Of a stretch of 64,000 bases of DNA, positions 11,425 to 21,916 are shown one piece after another. The translations under genes were made by a program, and so were the position numbers. A model generated the notes under the pieces. It saw only the letters and a list, made by a program, of their open reading frames with translations. It was not told where the DNA came from and did not search any database. The stretch is from Venturia oleaginea (lineage: Eukaryota; Ascomycota; Dothideomycetes; Venturiales; Venturiaceae). The stretch is taken from assembly GCA_013176395.1 (NCBI GenBank), contig JABMLP010000025.1, positions 372,001-436,000 on the forward strand. Reading direction: 5' to 3'. How positions within the stretch are numbered: the stretch's first letter is position 1; each line of letters opens with the position of its first letter.

Positions 11425-12338
11425 AGAATCGGGCGGGATGGAAGAGATATCTGTGACCACAAAGTACTCATATGAATAGGTGTATATAATGAGTACAGAT
11501 AGTTTTTAGACGTGAATGATGGGGTAACAACTGTGTTTGGAAGCGAAAGCTCCCGGTATGTATAACAACTTTTACTACAATTCTCACTGTCTACATATGG
11601 ACGTGGCAGTGGTTTTTTGTAAGATACTCCAGGGAAAGCGCGAGAGATCATCTTCAACGCGCCTCTCCCACACCTCCTGTTTTCTACGGACTTGTGGGTT
11701 GAGTGCTGCCTTACAATACAATACAAGGCCGAGTTTCTGACGGCCATCGAACGTTTGTCTTTGATTATACGCCCTGTACATTCATGAGTCTTACATGCTA
11801 TAGCACTGGTCGGACCAAAGATGCGAGTTTGAGGGTCATGCACTCAAATTTACGACTTCCACAGTTCAGAGCTCATCTACCAGTGGTACTTTGCAACGAG
11901 TCACTTCGGCACGTACGTACTTTGCAGGTTACTAGATTGCGCGTTTTCATGGAAGAACTTACGAAGCGCGTCGGCTCTAGTGATATCTTGCACAAATGGA
12001 AACGGGTACATGCCATCGAAGTCTGCAATTTTAGACCCCAACATAAAAGGTGGCTATTTCGGAACAGTTTAGTTTGGTTTTCTGAAGATATAGTGGATAG
12101 GAAAGTCATACTCATGAAGTGCTCCACATCAAATCCGCATAAGGCCGTGGCCTGGTAATGGCCCTAGCATATCCCTGTCCTGTTCAGCATGAGTTTCCGT
12201 CTTGCCTAAATCATTAAACCATTGTCCCAGCCATGTAGGCGCCCGCTGGTGAATCCATACTGTTTCGAGTGCTTTGGTATGTGTCCGGTCTTCATATTCT
12301 CTCCATGAAAAACCTCTTCCGCACCTCTTCTATGCCGT
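11425..12338. other. Convergent intergenic region
   Basis: Two genes end towards this stretch. It has only short unrelated open frames, none supportable. Confidence 0.5.
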
Positions 12339-12770
12339 CTAGTATCTGTATCTGGTGGAGTAGTCCTTGGGACTGACCACCAAACCACGACCCTTCTTCG
12401 CGCCCTTATAGATGGTCTCGATGATGTCGATCAGCTCCTGCTTGTCCTCCAACACCCAATTCAGCTTGTTGTTGTTACCCGTCCCGAAATCGCACATCAT
12501 GTGTTTGTTGCGGAAGAAGAACATGATGGTCATCGGGTCGTAGAGTTCGTACATTTGCTTGAAGTCGGGCACTTCGTCCAGGTCGCAGAGGTAGATGACG
12601 GCGAAGTTCTTGACACGCTCGGCGATGCGGTAAAGAATCTCATCCTGTCGCATGCAGTCGGGATTGCTGTCTCTTCCGAATCGAATGACTACGAGGCGCT
12701 CTTCTTCTGAGAGAATGGCCTGGTCAACGTGCCAGCCGGTGCGGAGATGAGGGAGGACGACGGAACCCAT
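12339..12770 (-). CDS. DIB1: U5 snRNP 15-kDa thioredoxin-fold protein Dim1/Dib1
   Basis: Dib1 (TXNL4A in humans) is part of the U4/U6.U5 tri-snRNP and keeps the pre-catalytic spliceosome inactive until it leaves. The intronless frame encodes 143 residues, the exact family length. It begins with the characteristic VLPHLRTGWHVDQAI and continues with VVIRFGRD, YLCDLDEVPDF, DPMTIMFFFRNKHMM and the PKDYSTRYRY end. The thioredoxin active-site cysteine pair is absent, as in all Dim1 proteins. Conservation is nearly complete, so the call is secure. Confidence 0.97.
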   Translation of the reverse strand: MGSVVLPHLRTGWHVDQAILSEEERLVVIRFGRDSNPDCMRQDEILYRIAERVKNFAVIYLCDLDEVPDFKQMYELYDPMTIMFFFRNKHMMCDFGTGNNNKLNWVLEDKQELIDIIETIYKGAKKGRGLVVSPKDYSTRYRY

Positions 12771-13530
12771 GGTTTTTATTTTAGATGTATTTCAGGTGGG
12801 GTTGTTGATTTGGTGCGCTGTAGCTGTGTATGAAGAGTTGGTAGAGTGAAGCTAGGAGGATTTGCTGCTGAGCTGGTGAATGCCTAGGATGTTAGCCTGC
12901 GATGTAGTCACGTTTTATAGTGGGACAGTATTTCATTGGACAGACGGAGTCTCCGACATGTACCCAGAACACCAATCTTCCAGTCTCCCATCGGGAGGCC
13001 CTCGTCTCATGTACGGAGTTAACAGATCAGTGGACAATCGGCATAGGCCTCATACAGTCAGACGAGGATCTTTTTGCTACGCGCCGCACGCCAACTTTGC
13101 TACACACGAATGGCATTTCAGGCTCCAAGCCTCCAACACGGCAGAGATACTTCGCCCCCAAAAAAAGCATAACCCAGTCAGGGTTACGCCCGTGCATCTT
13201 TACCACGCTCGGGAGCCGCTGCCCTTGCTCGAGGCTGAGATATGTCTCGAAACTAACATACAAGAGGCTTAGTTATGGGGACTCTTAATCTCTTCCCAAA
13301 ATAACTCCATTCACAAAGCACCATAGATCATCTCTAGGTACTCCGGAATCCGCAGCATCTGTGTGCGCTTCCCTTTCTCTCTTCTCCTTCACGCTTTCTA
13401 CTGTCTTTTGCCTCTTCGTACCTTCGATTTCATTACATGTTGGATCACTCTTCTTGAACGCCTCCTGAAACTCCCCTGAGCATCCGATACCTATTCTCCC
13501 TGGCTGCCATTAAAATATTTTCTTGAAGAC
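12771..13530. other. Divergent intergenic region (DIB1 and lectin-like gene promoters)
   Basis: No supportable gene. The last ~150 bases before 13531 are rich in C and T, as is common in fungal promoters and 5' leaders. Confidence 0.5.
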
Positions 13531-14619
13531 ATGAGTTCTTCCAGCGTCGAAATTGACGGCAATGTCTGGTATCAAGTCATTGAGTCCCGCGTGGACTTTA
13601 ATTCGTCAATGGCTTTGTCGAACGGCATTCAATTTATAGCAGCATCATCGAGTGCCAAGATGTACTGGCAGTTCTACAAATTAGCCAACGGCAACTATGC
13701 ACTCCGAAACCAAGCCACATCCATAAGACAACAGCTCGGTACTTGCTATGTTGCTAAGGAAGTTAGCAGCTCGAAAACCCAGCCGTGTATGGTGGATTCT
13801 GATGGAGGCGATGAATCACAAGAATGGGTTATAACAAATTGGGGCGACGATACGTACAAGTTCACCAATGCAAAGAATGGAACAGGCGTAAGCATTAGAC
13901 TGCTCGAGCAGGAGGATCTTAGTATGCTAATTCCTGCCATAGTTCAACTTGGATTGGCATCCTGGCAACCCGGGTTTCATGAATCCAGCAACTGCTGCGA
14001 CCCCATATCAACCTGCTCAGCACTGGAAATGGAGTTCTTTGGCTACTATCAATGACGGCGCGTTTTCAACTCCCATGGCAGCAGTGAGTACACAAAGTCT
14101 GCAACTCTCATGAGGGTTCATCTAACATATCACAAGCTTGCATCTTCCACATCCTCTCCAGCAACGACTACTGTATCGTCGAAAGCAACAGCAACAGGCA
14201 CATCAGGCGCAGTATCGACCGCATCAGGAGGCTCGGCGGTACCAGGCTCCTCCACAGCGACCCCAACCAGTGACACCTCATCGGCAAACTCCTCACGAAA
14301 ATCCTCAGGTCTATCCGCAGGTGCAGGCACAGGAATTGGTGTCGCAGTAGCAGTTCTTCTCATCGCCGCCATCGCAGGACTGACATTCTTCATCCGACGA
14401 CGAAAGAACAAGAAAATCAGCAACAACGCCACAGAGCTGGACGCTCCTGTGGACGGTCACCACATTTGGCCCGTGTATGCGAAGGAAATGTCAAAGGAGG
14501 CGCCAGGACACGAAGTTAGTCATGAGATATATACTCCGCCTGCGGCGCCTGCTGAATTGGCGGGCAATGAGGGACCGCTTTACCAACCGCCGAGCTATCA
14601 TAAACCTGGGAAGCGATAG
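13531..14619 (+). CDS. Single-pass membrane protein with a ricin-B-like N-terminal domain
   Basis: Exons 13531-13887, 13943-14083 and 14137-14619 give 326 residues. Residues 1 to about 160 have repeated patterns such as MYWQFYKLANGNYALRN, SQEWVITNWGDDTYKFTN and AQHWKW. These resemble the Q-x-W strands of a beta-trefoil carbohydrate-binding fold. A Ser/Thr/Ala-rich stalk of about 70 residues follows, then one membrane helix (GIGVAVAVLLIAAIAGLTFF), a basic stop-transfer RRRKNKK and a cytoplasmic tail of about 65 residues with Pro-Pro motifs. There is no obvious N-terminal signal peptide, so the membrane helix may act as the only targeting signal. The architecture resembles fungal surface sensors, but a role is not assigned. 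Intron 2 ends in AAG. Confidence 0.75.
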
Positions 14620-15429
14620 GAAAAGGATTTGGGAAGCAAAGATGCAGTGGGGTCGAGGGGCCGGCCAGGAATAGGGAGAGAGGCTGGATGTAGAGCGCCA
14701 AAAGGCGCACTGGCATGATCGTGTGCAGCAGCCTCTCATGGCCCAGGATACAAATATGGGTCAAGGTCAACACTGGCCGTCAGCACCAATGGTGGAGTAC
14801 ACAGAGTAGGAGGCAGACTCGATGAACGCATAAATGTCGAGGCCTGCGGGGACTTTCGTAAGAAATTCTTTTGTTGATTGAAAATTAGCGAGGGAGGAGA
14901 TACCGCATTTTGAGAAGATTACGTGCATACCATTCGGATGTAGTCATAGCTGAACATACCAATTCTGAGTTCGCCATCGCCGTTGTCCACTGCTGCTCCC
15001 TTCTCCATCGGATCCAGATACGTTGAATTCAATGCCACAGAGCACATAATCTGCACCTACAGCAATCGCACGAGCTGGAGGCTTCCCTTTCTTCTCTAGG
15101 CTCATTTTTGGACTATTGGGATTGGCGGCTTGGGTGTATTAGGCTTATTTACATCTTTCTGGGACACCGATTGAACTTTGGAATAGGCACAAGTAGCCAT
15201 GAGACCTGAGGGTAGTGTTGAGCTGAGACGAACTGTTACTGGATTAAGATGATGCTATTCACTCTCCTTGCAATTCGTGGGAAGTGACGCACGGTCAAGC
15301 TCAAGTAAAAAAGTCTGTAGGTGGTTCTCCTTCCTCCCTTCTGGACCTCCCTTCTGGGTCTGTGTGGGACCAAGCTCCGATGATACCCTCCCTCCATCCA
15401 AATATATTCGAAGGAGAAAAACCCGTAGA
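14620..15429. other. Intergenic, contains one doubtful minus-strand small gene
   Basis: This stretch lies between two genes whose 3' ends converge. Apart from the candidate described at 14767-15047 I see nothing supportable. Confidence 0.4.
14767..15047 (-). CDS. Doubtful small spliced gene, unrecognised
   Basis: Reading the minus strand from the ATG at 15047, an open segment (starting MCSVALNSTYLDPME) can be spliced from a GGTATGT donor near 14967 to an AAAG acceptor near 14865. It then continues to KVPAGLDIYAFIESASY and a TGA at 14767-14769. The result is about 60 residues with protein-like composition, but no family is recognised. An upstream segment with ARAIAVGADYVLCG in a different frame suggests either a further exon or decay of a longer gene. 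Confidence 0.2.
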
Positions 15430-16386
15430 TTACTTCCCCTTCCCCACCACTGCCCCAACAATCTCATCTACTAATCTTCTCGTCATCTCCAACCTAGGAT
15501 CATGGTCAACATTCACCTCAGCAACACTCAATCCCACCACTTTCTCACTCCCAAGAAACACCCTCATGGCGCTCATGCACTTCTCGAACCCCAATCCTGT
15601 CCAACTGGGCACGTTTCCCAGAGGAAACAAGCCAGGGTCAATGACATCAACGTCCAAATGAACGAGTATATAATCCACTCTCTCTTCCATCCACTTCAAA
15701 GTTCCCTTCGCTCGCGCGACGGGGTCTATTTGTACGGCTTCAGATGTTGTGACGCGAAAAGAGTTGTTGAAGAGGTAGGCGAGGTGTTCCGGTTTATTTG
15801 CTGGTGAGTTGATATTGAGACCGAAGAGTGCTATATTCTCCGAATTGACGACGCCTTCACCACCTGGTTTTGAGAAACTCTTCATACTTTGCAAGGCGCC
15901 TTCTTTAAGGGTTAGATGGGTTAACGTCATTCCGGCAATGTTGCCAGAGGAACTGACATCGGAGGGGGTGTAGAGATCGCAATCTGCATCTATATAGATT
16001 ATCCCGATTTTCTTCGATGGGGTTTGGGAGAGGTGATGATAGTAGGCTGAGAGGATTGGAGGGCAGTATAGACATTCTCCTGCGAGGATGAGTTGGAAGG
16101 TTTGAAGGTTTTTATCGTGTTTGAGAGCAGCGAGGACGGCATCTTTTACGTCATGGCATGCTTGAACTACTTTTTCCTCATTCCGAGCACCATTTGGGGC
16201 ACGCGTTGAGGAGGACCAGGTTCCTGTGTTTGGGAAGAGAGCTACATTTTCTGTGATTGTAAAGCCGGCGTTTTGGAGTTTTTGTTGTAGGCCGGCTGAT
16301 TTGAAGGCTGAAGGGGCTTTGGATTTGCCAGCGTATAGGGAGCCGATGTCTGAGGGAATACTGATGATGTTGATGCATTTTGTCAT
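15430..16386 (-). CDS. Arginase/agmatinase-fold protein with atypical metal site
   Basis: This intronless frame encodes 318 residues with the ureohydrolase fold. Two of the six usual manganese ligands appear changed. The GGDH box, which supplies the first histidine, is replaced by AGECLYC. The DAHxD box is replaced by DADCDLYTP, so its histidine is an aspartate. The third box is intact (HLDVDVIDP), as is the SGN-x-x-GM loop, although its usual His is Ala. Arginase-family proteins with a cysteine at the first position are known in bacteria and fungi, so this may be a divergent enzyme or a pseudoenzyme. The substrate is unknown; arginase, agmatinase and formiminoglutamase activities cannot be separated. 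Confidence 0.82.
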   Translation of the reverse strand: MTKCINIISIPSDIGSLYAGKSKAPSAFKSAGLQQKLQNAGFTITENVALFPNTGTWSSSTRAPNGARNEEKVVQACHDVKDAVLAALKHDKNLQTFQLILAGECLYCPPILSAYYHHLSQTPSKKIGIIYIDADCDLYTPSDVSSSGNIAGMTLTHLTLKEGALQSMKSFSKPGGEGVVNSENIALFGLNINSPANKPEHLAYLFNNSFRVTTSEAVQIDPVARAKGTLKWMEERVDYILVHLDVDVIDPGLFPLGNVPSWTGLGFEKCMSAMRVFLGSEKVVGLSVAEVNVDHDPRLEMTRRLVDEIVGAVVGKGK

Positions 16387-16932
16387 TGTTGTTTCAGGAT
16401 GGATTCGACTGTAGTACGAGATTTACGTGAGATATGAGATGTGTATTCGTCTTGATAGTGGGTACCGACTAGACTGTTTTGTCAAATGTTTCTGGAACAA
16501 CGAGATGTTGTGTATTGAAGCTATGACGAACAGCAGAGGTGGTGGTCGTACTGAGTTGGTGTTCGGCGGAGTTCTCGGCTGCAAGAGGCAATCATTTGTC
16601 CGGGATACACGGCGGATGGGGAAATTCTCTGTTCAGTCGGAGAGGGAACAAGGGGGCAGTCTGTACACAGTAACTCCCTGATGCCTGCAGCGATCGAGGC
16701 ATGTCACCTTTGTGTCGCGGATTAGTTGCTTTTTGGAGACCCGATCGACAAGGGATTTGAAAACGGGCAGATGCAGGCACAATCGCAACGTTCGTCCCCT
16801 TCACCTGCATAACATCAACAACGGCCAGAAGAAACCTCTCACCAAAGACTCTTCTTCATCCTCCCCACACCTTACTCGCGGCGTTGAACCACGCCGTTAA
16901 CCGTCAACCAAATCTCAATCACAACACCCGCA
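16387..16932. other. Divergent intergenic region
   Basis: No gene seen. It separates the divergent starts of the arginase-like gene and the Ser/Pro-rich gene. Confidence 0.5.
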
Positions 16933-17658
16933 ATGGCTCCACCGGAATTCAAACCGCTCACCATCATCCCGGTCGAATATTCTCTCACTGACGGGACAAA
17001 CATCCCCGCCCCTCCAGACTCACCACCGCATACACCGAGACCACCCACCTCAGATGGAGGTCCCCTTACATCGCACCCAGCCACTCCCAATGGCTCTTCG
17101 AAGATGCCAGGCGCCTTCCCTCCATCGCCCGTCTCGGGACCAGTCTCAGTCGCAACCCTAAACAGCAAGCTATCCACGAGTCCGCGAAACGGTTACGCCA
17201 AAGGCAATGGATATCTCTCACCCGCTGCCTCCCCCATCGTCGAGAAAAAACGACCCTCCTCCGTCCGACGCCTACTCTCCCTCCGCTCAATCCGCGGCGA
17301 ACGAGAAAAGCATCGAAAATTTGGCACGCTAAACGGCAATGCCTCTTCGAACTTTGATCCTTCGTCGCGTCCCGGCTCACCGTATACGGTCATGAGTAAC
17401 GAGTCTTCTCTCTCAGGCGCTAGCACGCAGAGAAAACGGAACAGCGCGTGGTTCGGCAGTAGCTCGAGACGCAAGAGTGTATTTTTCACGGGAAAGATTG
17501 AAGAGGATCTTGTAGAGCACGTGGGTGGTGCTGTGCAGTCTCCGGTACATAGAGGACCCCCTCCTCCCACGTTGCCAGAGTTCCAGCAGTTCGGAAGCTT
17601 GGACGGGGCGCTGGATAGCGATATGGGTGCTGAGGATATGTTTAAGAATATCAAGTGA
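16933..17658 (+). CDS. Ser/Pro-rich unknown protein, probably disordered
   Basis: The intronless frame encodes 241 residues. Composition is dominated by Ser, Pro, Arg and Gly, with many SP and TP pairs (PPDSPPHTPRPPTSD, SPASPI-type stretches). A basic island (KKRPSSVRRLLSLRSIRG) follows, then RKRNSAWFGSSSRRKS. The C-terminus is short and acidic and ends MFKNIK. Such patterns suggest a phosphorylated regulatory protein. I know of similar uncharacterised fungal proteins but give no function. The start at 16933 follows a CA-rich leader. Confidence 0.65.
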   Translation: MAPPEFKPLTIIPVEYSLTDGTNIPAPPDSPPHTPRPPTSDGGPLTSHPATPNGSSKMPGAFPPSPVSGPVSVATLNSKLSTSPRNGYAKGNGYLSPAASPIVEKKRPSSVRRLLSLRSIRGEREKHRKFGTLNGNASSNFDPSSRPGSPYTVMSNESSLSGASTQRKRNSAWFGSSSRRKSVFFTGKIEEDLVEHVGGAVQSPVHRGPPPPTLPEFQQFGSLDGALDSDMGAEDMFKNIK

Positions 17659-18796
17659 GCGCTGCTTACCCTGAAAGAGCATTAGAACGAGATGAGACGA
17701 GAAAAGAAGAGTTGGCATGGCTATGCCATCATTTTTCTTGTTTACATTCAAACAAACACGGGAAGAGAATGCATTGCCCTTTTGGTTATGAGAAGAAGCG
17801 GATGAGAAGTGTGCTGTTGCATACACCATGAACAGCAGAGACGATGGCATCAGTATGGATTGGGAAAGGCAAGCAGGAAGGCAGGCTGCGTGAGGTGGAT
17901 TTAATTACATCTAAAGAGTTAGATTGGGATAAAGATGGACTTGGCTGGAGGACATGAGACCGATCCCATTACCATGCATATACCCTTTGTTGTTTTTCCG
18001 TTTTACATATTCATTTCTTTCACAGTGGCGGCAGCAGGGGCAAGGTTTCCGAAAAAACGCTGACGGAGATCGGCATTCATTCAGCACTTGTCTTTCAAGT
18101 TCGCCGGCTGGTCTAAGGACTTGAGACTCTGTTTGTATGTAACACCAAAACCTTGTACCGTGCACTTTTTGGAGTGGGAGGCTTGCTTAGTCTGATATTT
18201 AAATTTGCAAAAGAGAACGTACATTTGTAGAGTGAGATGGGAGCCATAGTTTTTAATGATGTTCAAGTATCTTCTTAGGCTCTATTCTGTGAGGCCGCCT
18301 TTCGAGTCTCTGACCAGGTCCATGGGCAAATTTCCAAGTTTGCAGTGATGGTGATGACCCTGATCTACAAACGTCAATAGCAACGGTTCCTCGTCGACCA
18401 AAATCGTAGGCCGAGACTCCCTGAGCGAGTCCATTGGTGTGTTTCCACCCTGATCTACAAACGTCGACTAATGGCAACGGTTCCTGGTCAACCAGATCAT
18501 ATGCCAAGACTCTCGAAACATCGTGAGAGTGCAGTCAAGATGCTCTTCACCAATTGTGCTATGTAGGTACCAATTTAATCTCCCTTGGCAATTCAAAAGA
18601 GTCAAACAATTTGCATTCCGCATGAAGATAACTCTGTTCATATCGAGTGCTCAAGCCATTTTCAAAGGATATCGTCTCTTCATAAGTCCATCGTCTATAC
18701 ATTTATTCCCTTTCCAAAGAGTCATTGATCGCCAATATCCAATTTCTCGCCCCATCCCACCCCATCGGCATCCATCAACACCACAACCACTCCCTC
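17659..18796. other. Intergenic with a decayed tandem repeat
   Basis: Apart from the tandem repeat at 18297-18512 nothing is recognised. It lies between two convergent genes. Confidence 0.5.
18297..18512. repeat. Two imperfect tandem units of about 100 bases, possibly coding relic
   Basis: The motif ccctgatctacaaacgtc followed by gcaacggttcct recurs at 18358-18419 and 18448-18512. The preceding sequences also match (around 18300-18335 and 18410-18446). On the minus strand both units translate in one open frame into related peptides (AYDLVDQEPLPLVDVCRSG and AYDFGRRGTVAIDVCRSG). The periodicity in protein space suggests a fragment of a repeat-containing gene. The repeat family is not recognised. 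Confidence 0.55.
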
Positions 18797-21154
18797 CTAC
18801 TTGAGTATGGAAGAAGGAGCAGGAATTTCCTGATTGGTTTCCGGCCGTCCACTAAGCATGTCCACCAAACTCTTCAGGTTCATCCAAAACTCATCCAAGG
18901 GACGTCGATGCTTCCAATCCGTCTGATTATCCTCCACCTTCTGCATCGCCGAAAACTTGACCTTGGCTCCCAATATGCCAATGACGGCACAACTCATTGG
19001 ATCATCTTCAATCTCTTGCGGAGTCTTGCCGGTGAAGCTTTCAATGTGTTCGAGACTACGGACTCCGAAACGGACTCCGCGGACACGGTCCATGGGTGAT
19101 GGTTCTTTGCCTTGTTGGAAGTGGCCTGGGATACCGACGCGGGATTCGAAGCGGCCTTTGGCTTCTGTTTTTATGATGTCGGCGATGATGTTTGTGGTGT
19201 AGCATTTGGACGCTTTCTCGTTGACGAGTATGATTTTACCGGCACGGCTTTGACCTCGGTCTCTGGCAAAAACGTCTCGGAGATGGTCAATGTCTTTGTC
19301 GAGCATCTTGATGTTGATACCTTCTTCCGGTGTGTATACTGCGAGTGCGCCCGTGGAGAGACCCGCCATGGTGGCTATGTATCCTGATTCTCCGCCCTGC
19401 GTCTCAACCACAAAAACCCGTCTTCTGGACGATGAAGCAGATTGTCTGCATGTGTCACAATACTGGATGAGTGCGTTTAGACACGTGTCACTTCCCAAAG
19501 AGTATTCTGTGCCTGGAACATTATTGCTAACGGTTGCTGGGAGAAGTACGATAGGGATCTTGAACTCGGGGAAATATGTGCGAGCCTTCCGTAGGATACT
19601 GGTCGCAGCGAATGCCTCGAAGCCACCAACGATGAATAGAGCCTGAATGTTGTACTTCTTGAAGACATGAGCCACGACATCGATATCCTCGTCGGGAAGG
19701 GTACGGTTGGTGCCGATTTCGGAGCCTCCTTTGCTTGTCCAGGATTCTGCATCAAGCCATGTGGTTTCACGAACTGATCCCAATGGCTCATCACTGTGAT
19801 GTCGGATCAAGCCGCTGAAGCCGTTGTGCATCGCGACGGGTGTGTGACCACGGGCAAAGCAGTATGCAATAGCAGCACGCGTGGCAGCATTCATGCCTCC
19901 GGCTGGCGCTCCAACATGGATAATTCCCACTCTTAACCGCTTCCCTGCAGGAACTTGGTGATCCGGCTTGTGAACGGAATTGGTGATCTGGAAGGCTTTG
20001 TAGAACTCGCCAAACTCTGCATCTCGAAGGTTCATGGCTTTATCAAAATCTTTGGCCTCAATGGCCTTGGCCACTTCCTGAGTGAGCTCGACAGCCTTCA
20101 GAAGCGGCTGGCGGACAATCTTGTTCTCAATGATGGATATGACTGGACTTTCTGTATTAGGCGTGGCTTCCATGACAGCATGTACAGCCTCAGCTCCCTG
20201 CATGGTGCTCAGCCAGCGATCGTATGCACAGGGAGCTCCACCACGCTGGACATGTCCCAACGTAGTGACTCGAGTGTCTAGTCCGAGATCATCTGTCAGG
20301 AGGGTTTTGATCTCATTAGGCGTGATCTTCTTTAGATCCAGATCGTGAGCTCCCTCGGCAATCATAACAATGGTAACTCGTTTGCCCATTGCTCGATGCT
20401 GTTTGATAAGGTCACACATTTCCTGTTTCCAGGCTCGCGCTGGTGGTTTTTCTGGGATGAAGAGGAAATCAGCACCAACACTGATCCCAGACATGAGTGC
20501 CAACCATCCACAATGTCTGCCCATGACCTCCACTACGAAGGCTCTCTGATGTGATTGTGCCGTGTCGTTGATGGAGTCGACGGACTCGCAGATTCGGTGG
20601 AGGGAGGAGTAGGCACCTATGGTTGCGTCGGTCGAGGACATATCGTTGTCGATAGAGCCAACCAAGCCGACGATGTTTAGCGACTCGAAGCCCTTGATCT
20701 GGCCAGAGGTCAACTCCTTTCTCTCGACGAGCTCTTTCAGAAGGCCAGGCCACTCCTTGCGGAAGGTATCTGCACCCGTCAAGCTGCCGTCTCCTCCGAT
20801 CACAATCAAGGCATCTATGCCCTGGAGGATCATGTTCTTGGCAGCCGTCCGTCTGCCTTCTCGTTTTCTGAAAGGCATGCAGCGAGCGCTGCCAATGAGG
20901 GTTCCTCCTTCTGATAGATAACCGCGCACATCCTCCCACTCTTGCTTCTTGATCATGTCGGCTCCAGCAATCAGACCGTCGTAGCCTTCGTAGATGCAGT
21001 ATGCTTCGCAGCCAAGCTTGATTGACATGCGAACAACGGCCCGTACAGCTCCATTCATGCCTGGGGAGTCACCTCCACTGGTCATGACACCAATTCTCTT
21101 CTTCTTGCCCTCAAGGGGCGGTGGCACCTGGGCATTGGCCTCGGTGGGAGCCAT
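18797..21154 (-). CDS. pfkA: ATP-dependent 6-phosphofructokinase
   Basis: Phosphofructokinase converts fructose 6-phosphate to fructose 1,6-bisphosphate, the committed step of glycolysis in the cytosol. The frame is intronless and encodes 785 residues, the usual length of the filamentous-fungal tandem enzyme. The N-terminal half is catalytic: TSGGDSPGMNGAVRA at 25-39, GGDGSLTGA at 120-128 and GSIDND at 166-171 with the catalytic aspartate. The C-terminal half begins near residue 410 with VGAPAGGMNAATRA. It has ATVSNNVPGTE where a catalytic half would have TIDND, the mark of the allosteric half that binds fructose 2,6-bisphosphate. Confidence 0.97.
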   Translation of the reverse strand: MAPTEANAQVPPPLEGKKKRIGVMTSGGDSPGMNGAVRAVVRMSIKLGCEAYCIYEGYDGLIAGADMIKKQEWEDVRGYLSEGGTLIGSARCMPFRKREGRRTAAKNMILQGIDALIVIGGDGSLTGADTFRKEWPGLLKELVERKELTSGQIKGFESLNIVGLVGSIDNDMSSTDATIGAYSSLHRICESVDSINDTAQSHQRAFVVEVMGRHCGWLALMSGISVGADFLFIPEKPPARAWKQEMCDLIKQHRAMGKRVTIVMIAEGAHDLDLKKITPNEIKTLLTDDLGLDTRVTTLGHVQRGGAPCAYDRWLSTMQGAEAVHAVMEATPNTESPVISIIENKIVRQPLLKAVELTQEVAKAIEAKDFDKAMNLRDAEFGEFYKAFQITNSVHKPDHQVPAGKRLRVGIIHVGAPAGGMNAATRAAIAYCFARGHTPVAMHNGFSGLIRHHSDEPLGSVRETTWLDAESWTSKGGSEIGTNRTLPDEDIDVVAHVFKKYNIQALFIVGGFEAFAATSILRKARTYFPEFKIPIVLLPATVSNNVPGTEYSLGSDTCLNALIQYCDTCRQSASSSRRRVFVVETQGGESGYIATMAGLSTGALAVYTPEEGINIKMLDKDIDHLRDVFARDRGQSRAGKIILVNEKASKCYTTNIIADIIKTEAKGRFESRVGIPGHFQQGKEPSPMDRVRGVRFGVRSLEHIESFTGKTPQEIEDDPMSCAVIGILGAKVKFSAMQKVEDNQTDWKHRRPLDEFWMNLKSLVDMLSGRPETNQEIPAPSSILK

Positions 21155-21916
21155 GATTGGATTTGTTGAGGTTGTTGGATACGCGATTGTCTGTTGTGTA
21201 GGGTTGCGACTCTGTGCGAGGATAATGTAGCTGGAGGGCCAAATGTGGGAGAGATGGCGGGTGTCTAAATAGTGAATATTATGTCAAAACGATATCGACG
21301 TGTATCGTGTATCGCATTCGAATTGTCTTCGTGTTTTGACGCTTGACGATAGCTGGAGCAAGAAAAAGAAAACTTCGAGCTTAAAGAGCTCCTCCCCCAC
21401 CATCGAGATTCGAAAGAGTGATAAGGATCGGGCCGGATACCTATCTCAATGTGCATGTATAATTGGTTACCTTGACTCACGTAAATACACAGTCAAGGAG
21501 ATTAGTCTTGGAGCACAAGATTGACAATTGACAGTTGACAGCATCACGGATTGCAGTGGGGTTTAGGGACAGGGCAATTGCTTGGAATTGGACCGTGAAC
21601 CCCATTGGCTACATTTGATTGCAAAAATTAGATCGAAGCTTTTTCACCTTCAAATTCAATACCCCCTCATGACGCACGCCATCTGGTGGCGTTCACTTCA
21701 GCCTCGTCCTCGTCACTCGTACAGATTTTCGTGGCGTAAAAAGAAAAGCCGCAGTGGAGAACTTTGCGCGATAATTGATCATGGGCGGGCTTGGTGCTTC
21801 ATGAAATGTACACATTCGAATCGTCAGATAATATACCAAATGCCCCATGTAATTTCTTCCAGCGCCCCGAAAAATGCAAAGCAGAATGTGCGAAGCGTAC
21901 ACTAAATCGAGCTATG
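21155..21916. other. Upstream region of phosphofructokinase
   Basis: No gene is supported in this 762-base stretch. It lies between the phosphofructokinase start and the 3' end of the CoA-transferase, so it should hold the phosphofructokinase promoter. Confidence 0.5.

Noticed and set aside
20469..20939. 156-codon minus-strand frame inside phosphofructokinase
   Set aside because: It overlaps the catalytic half in another frame and has no independent features.
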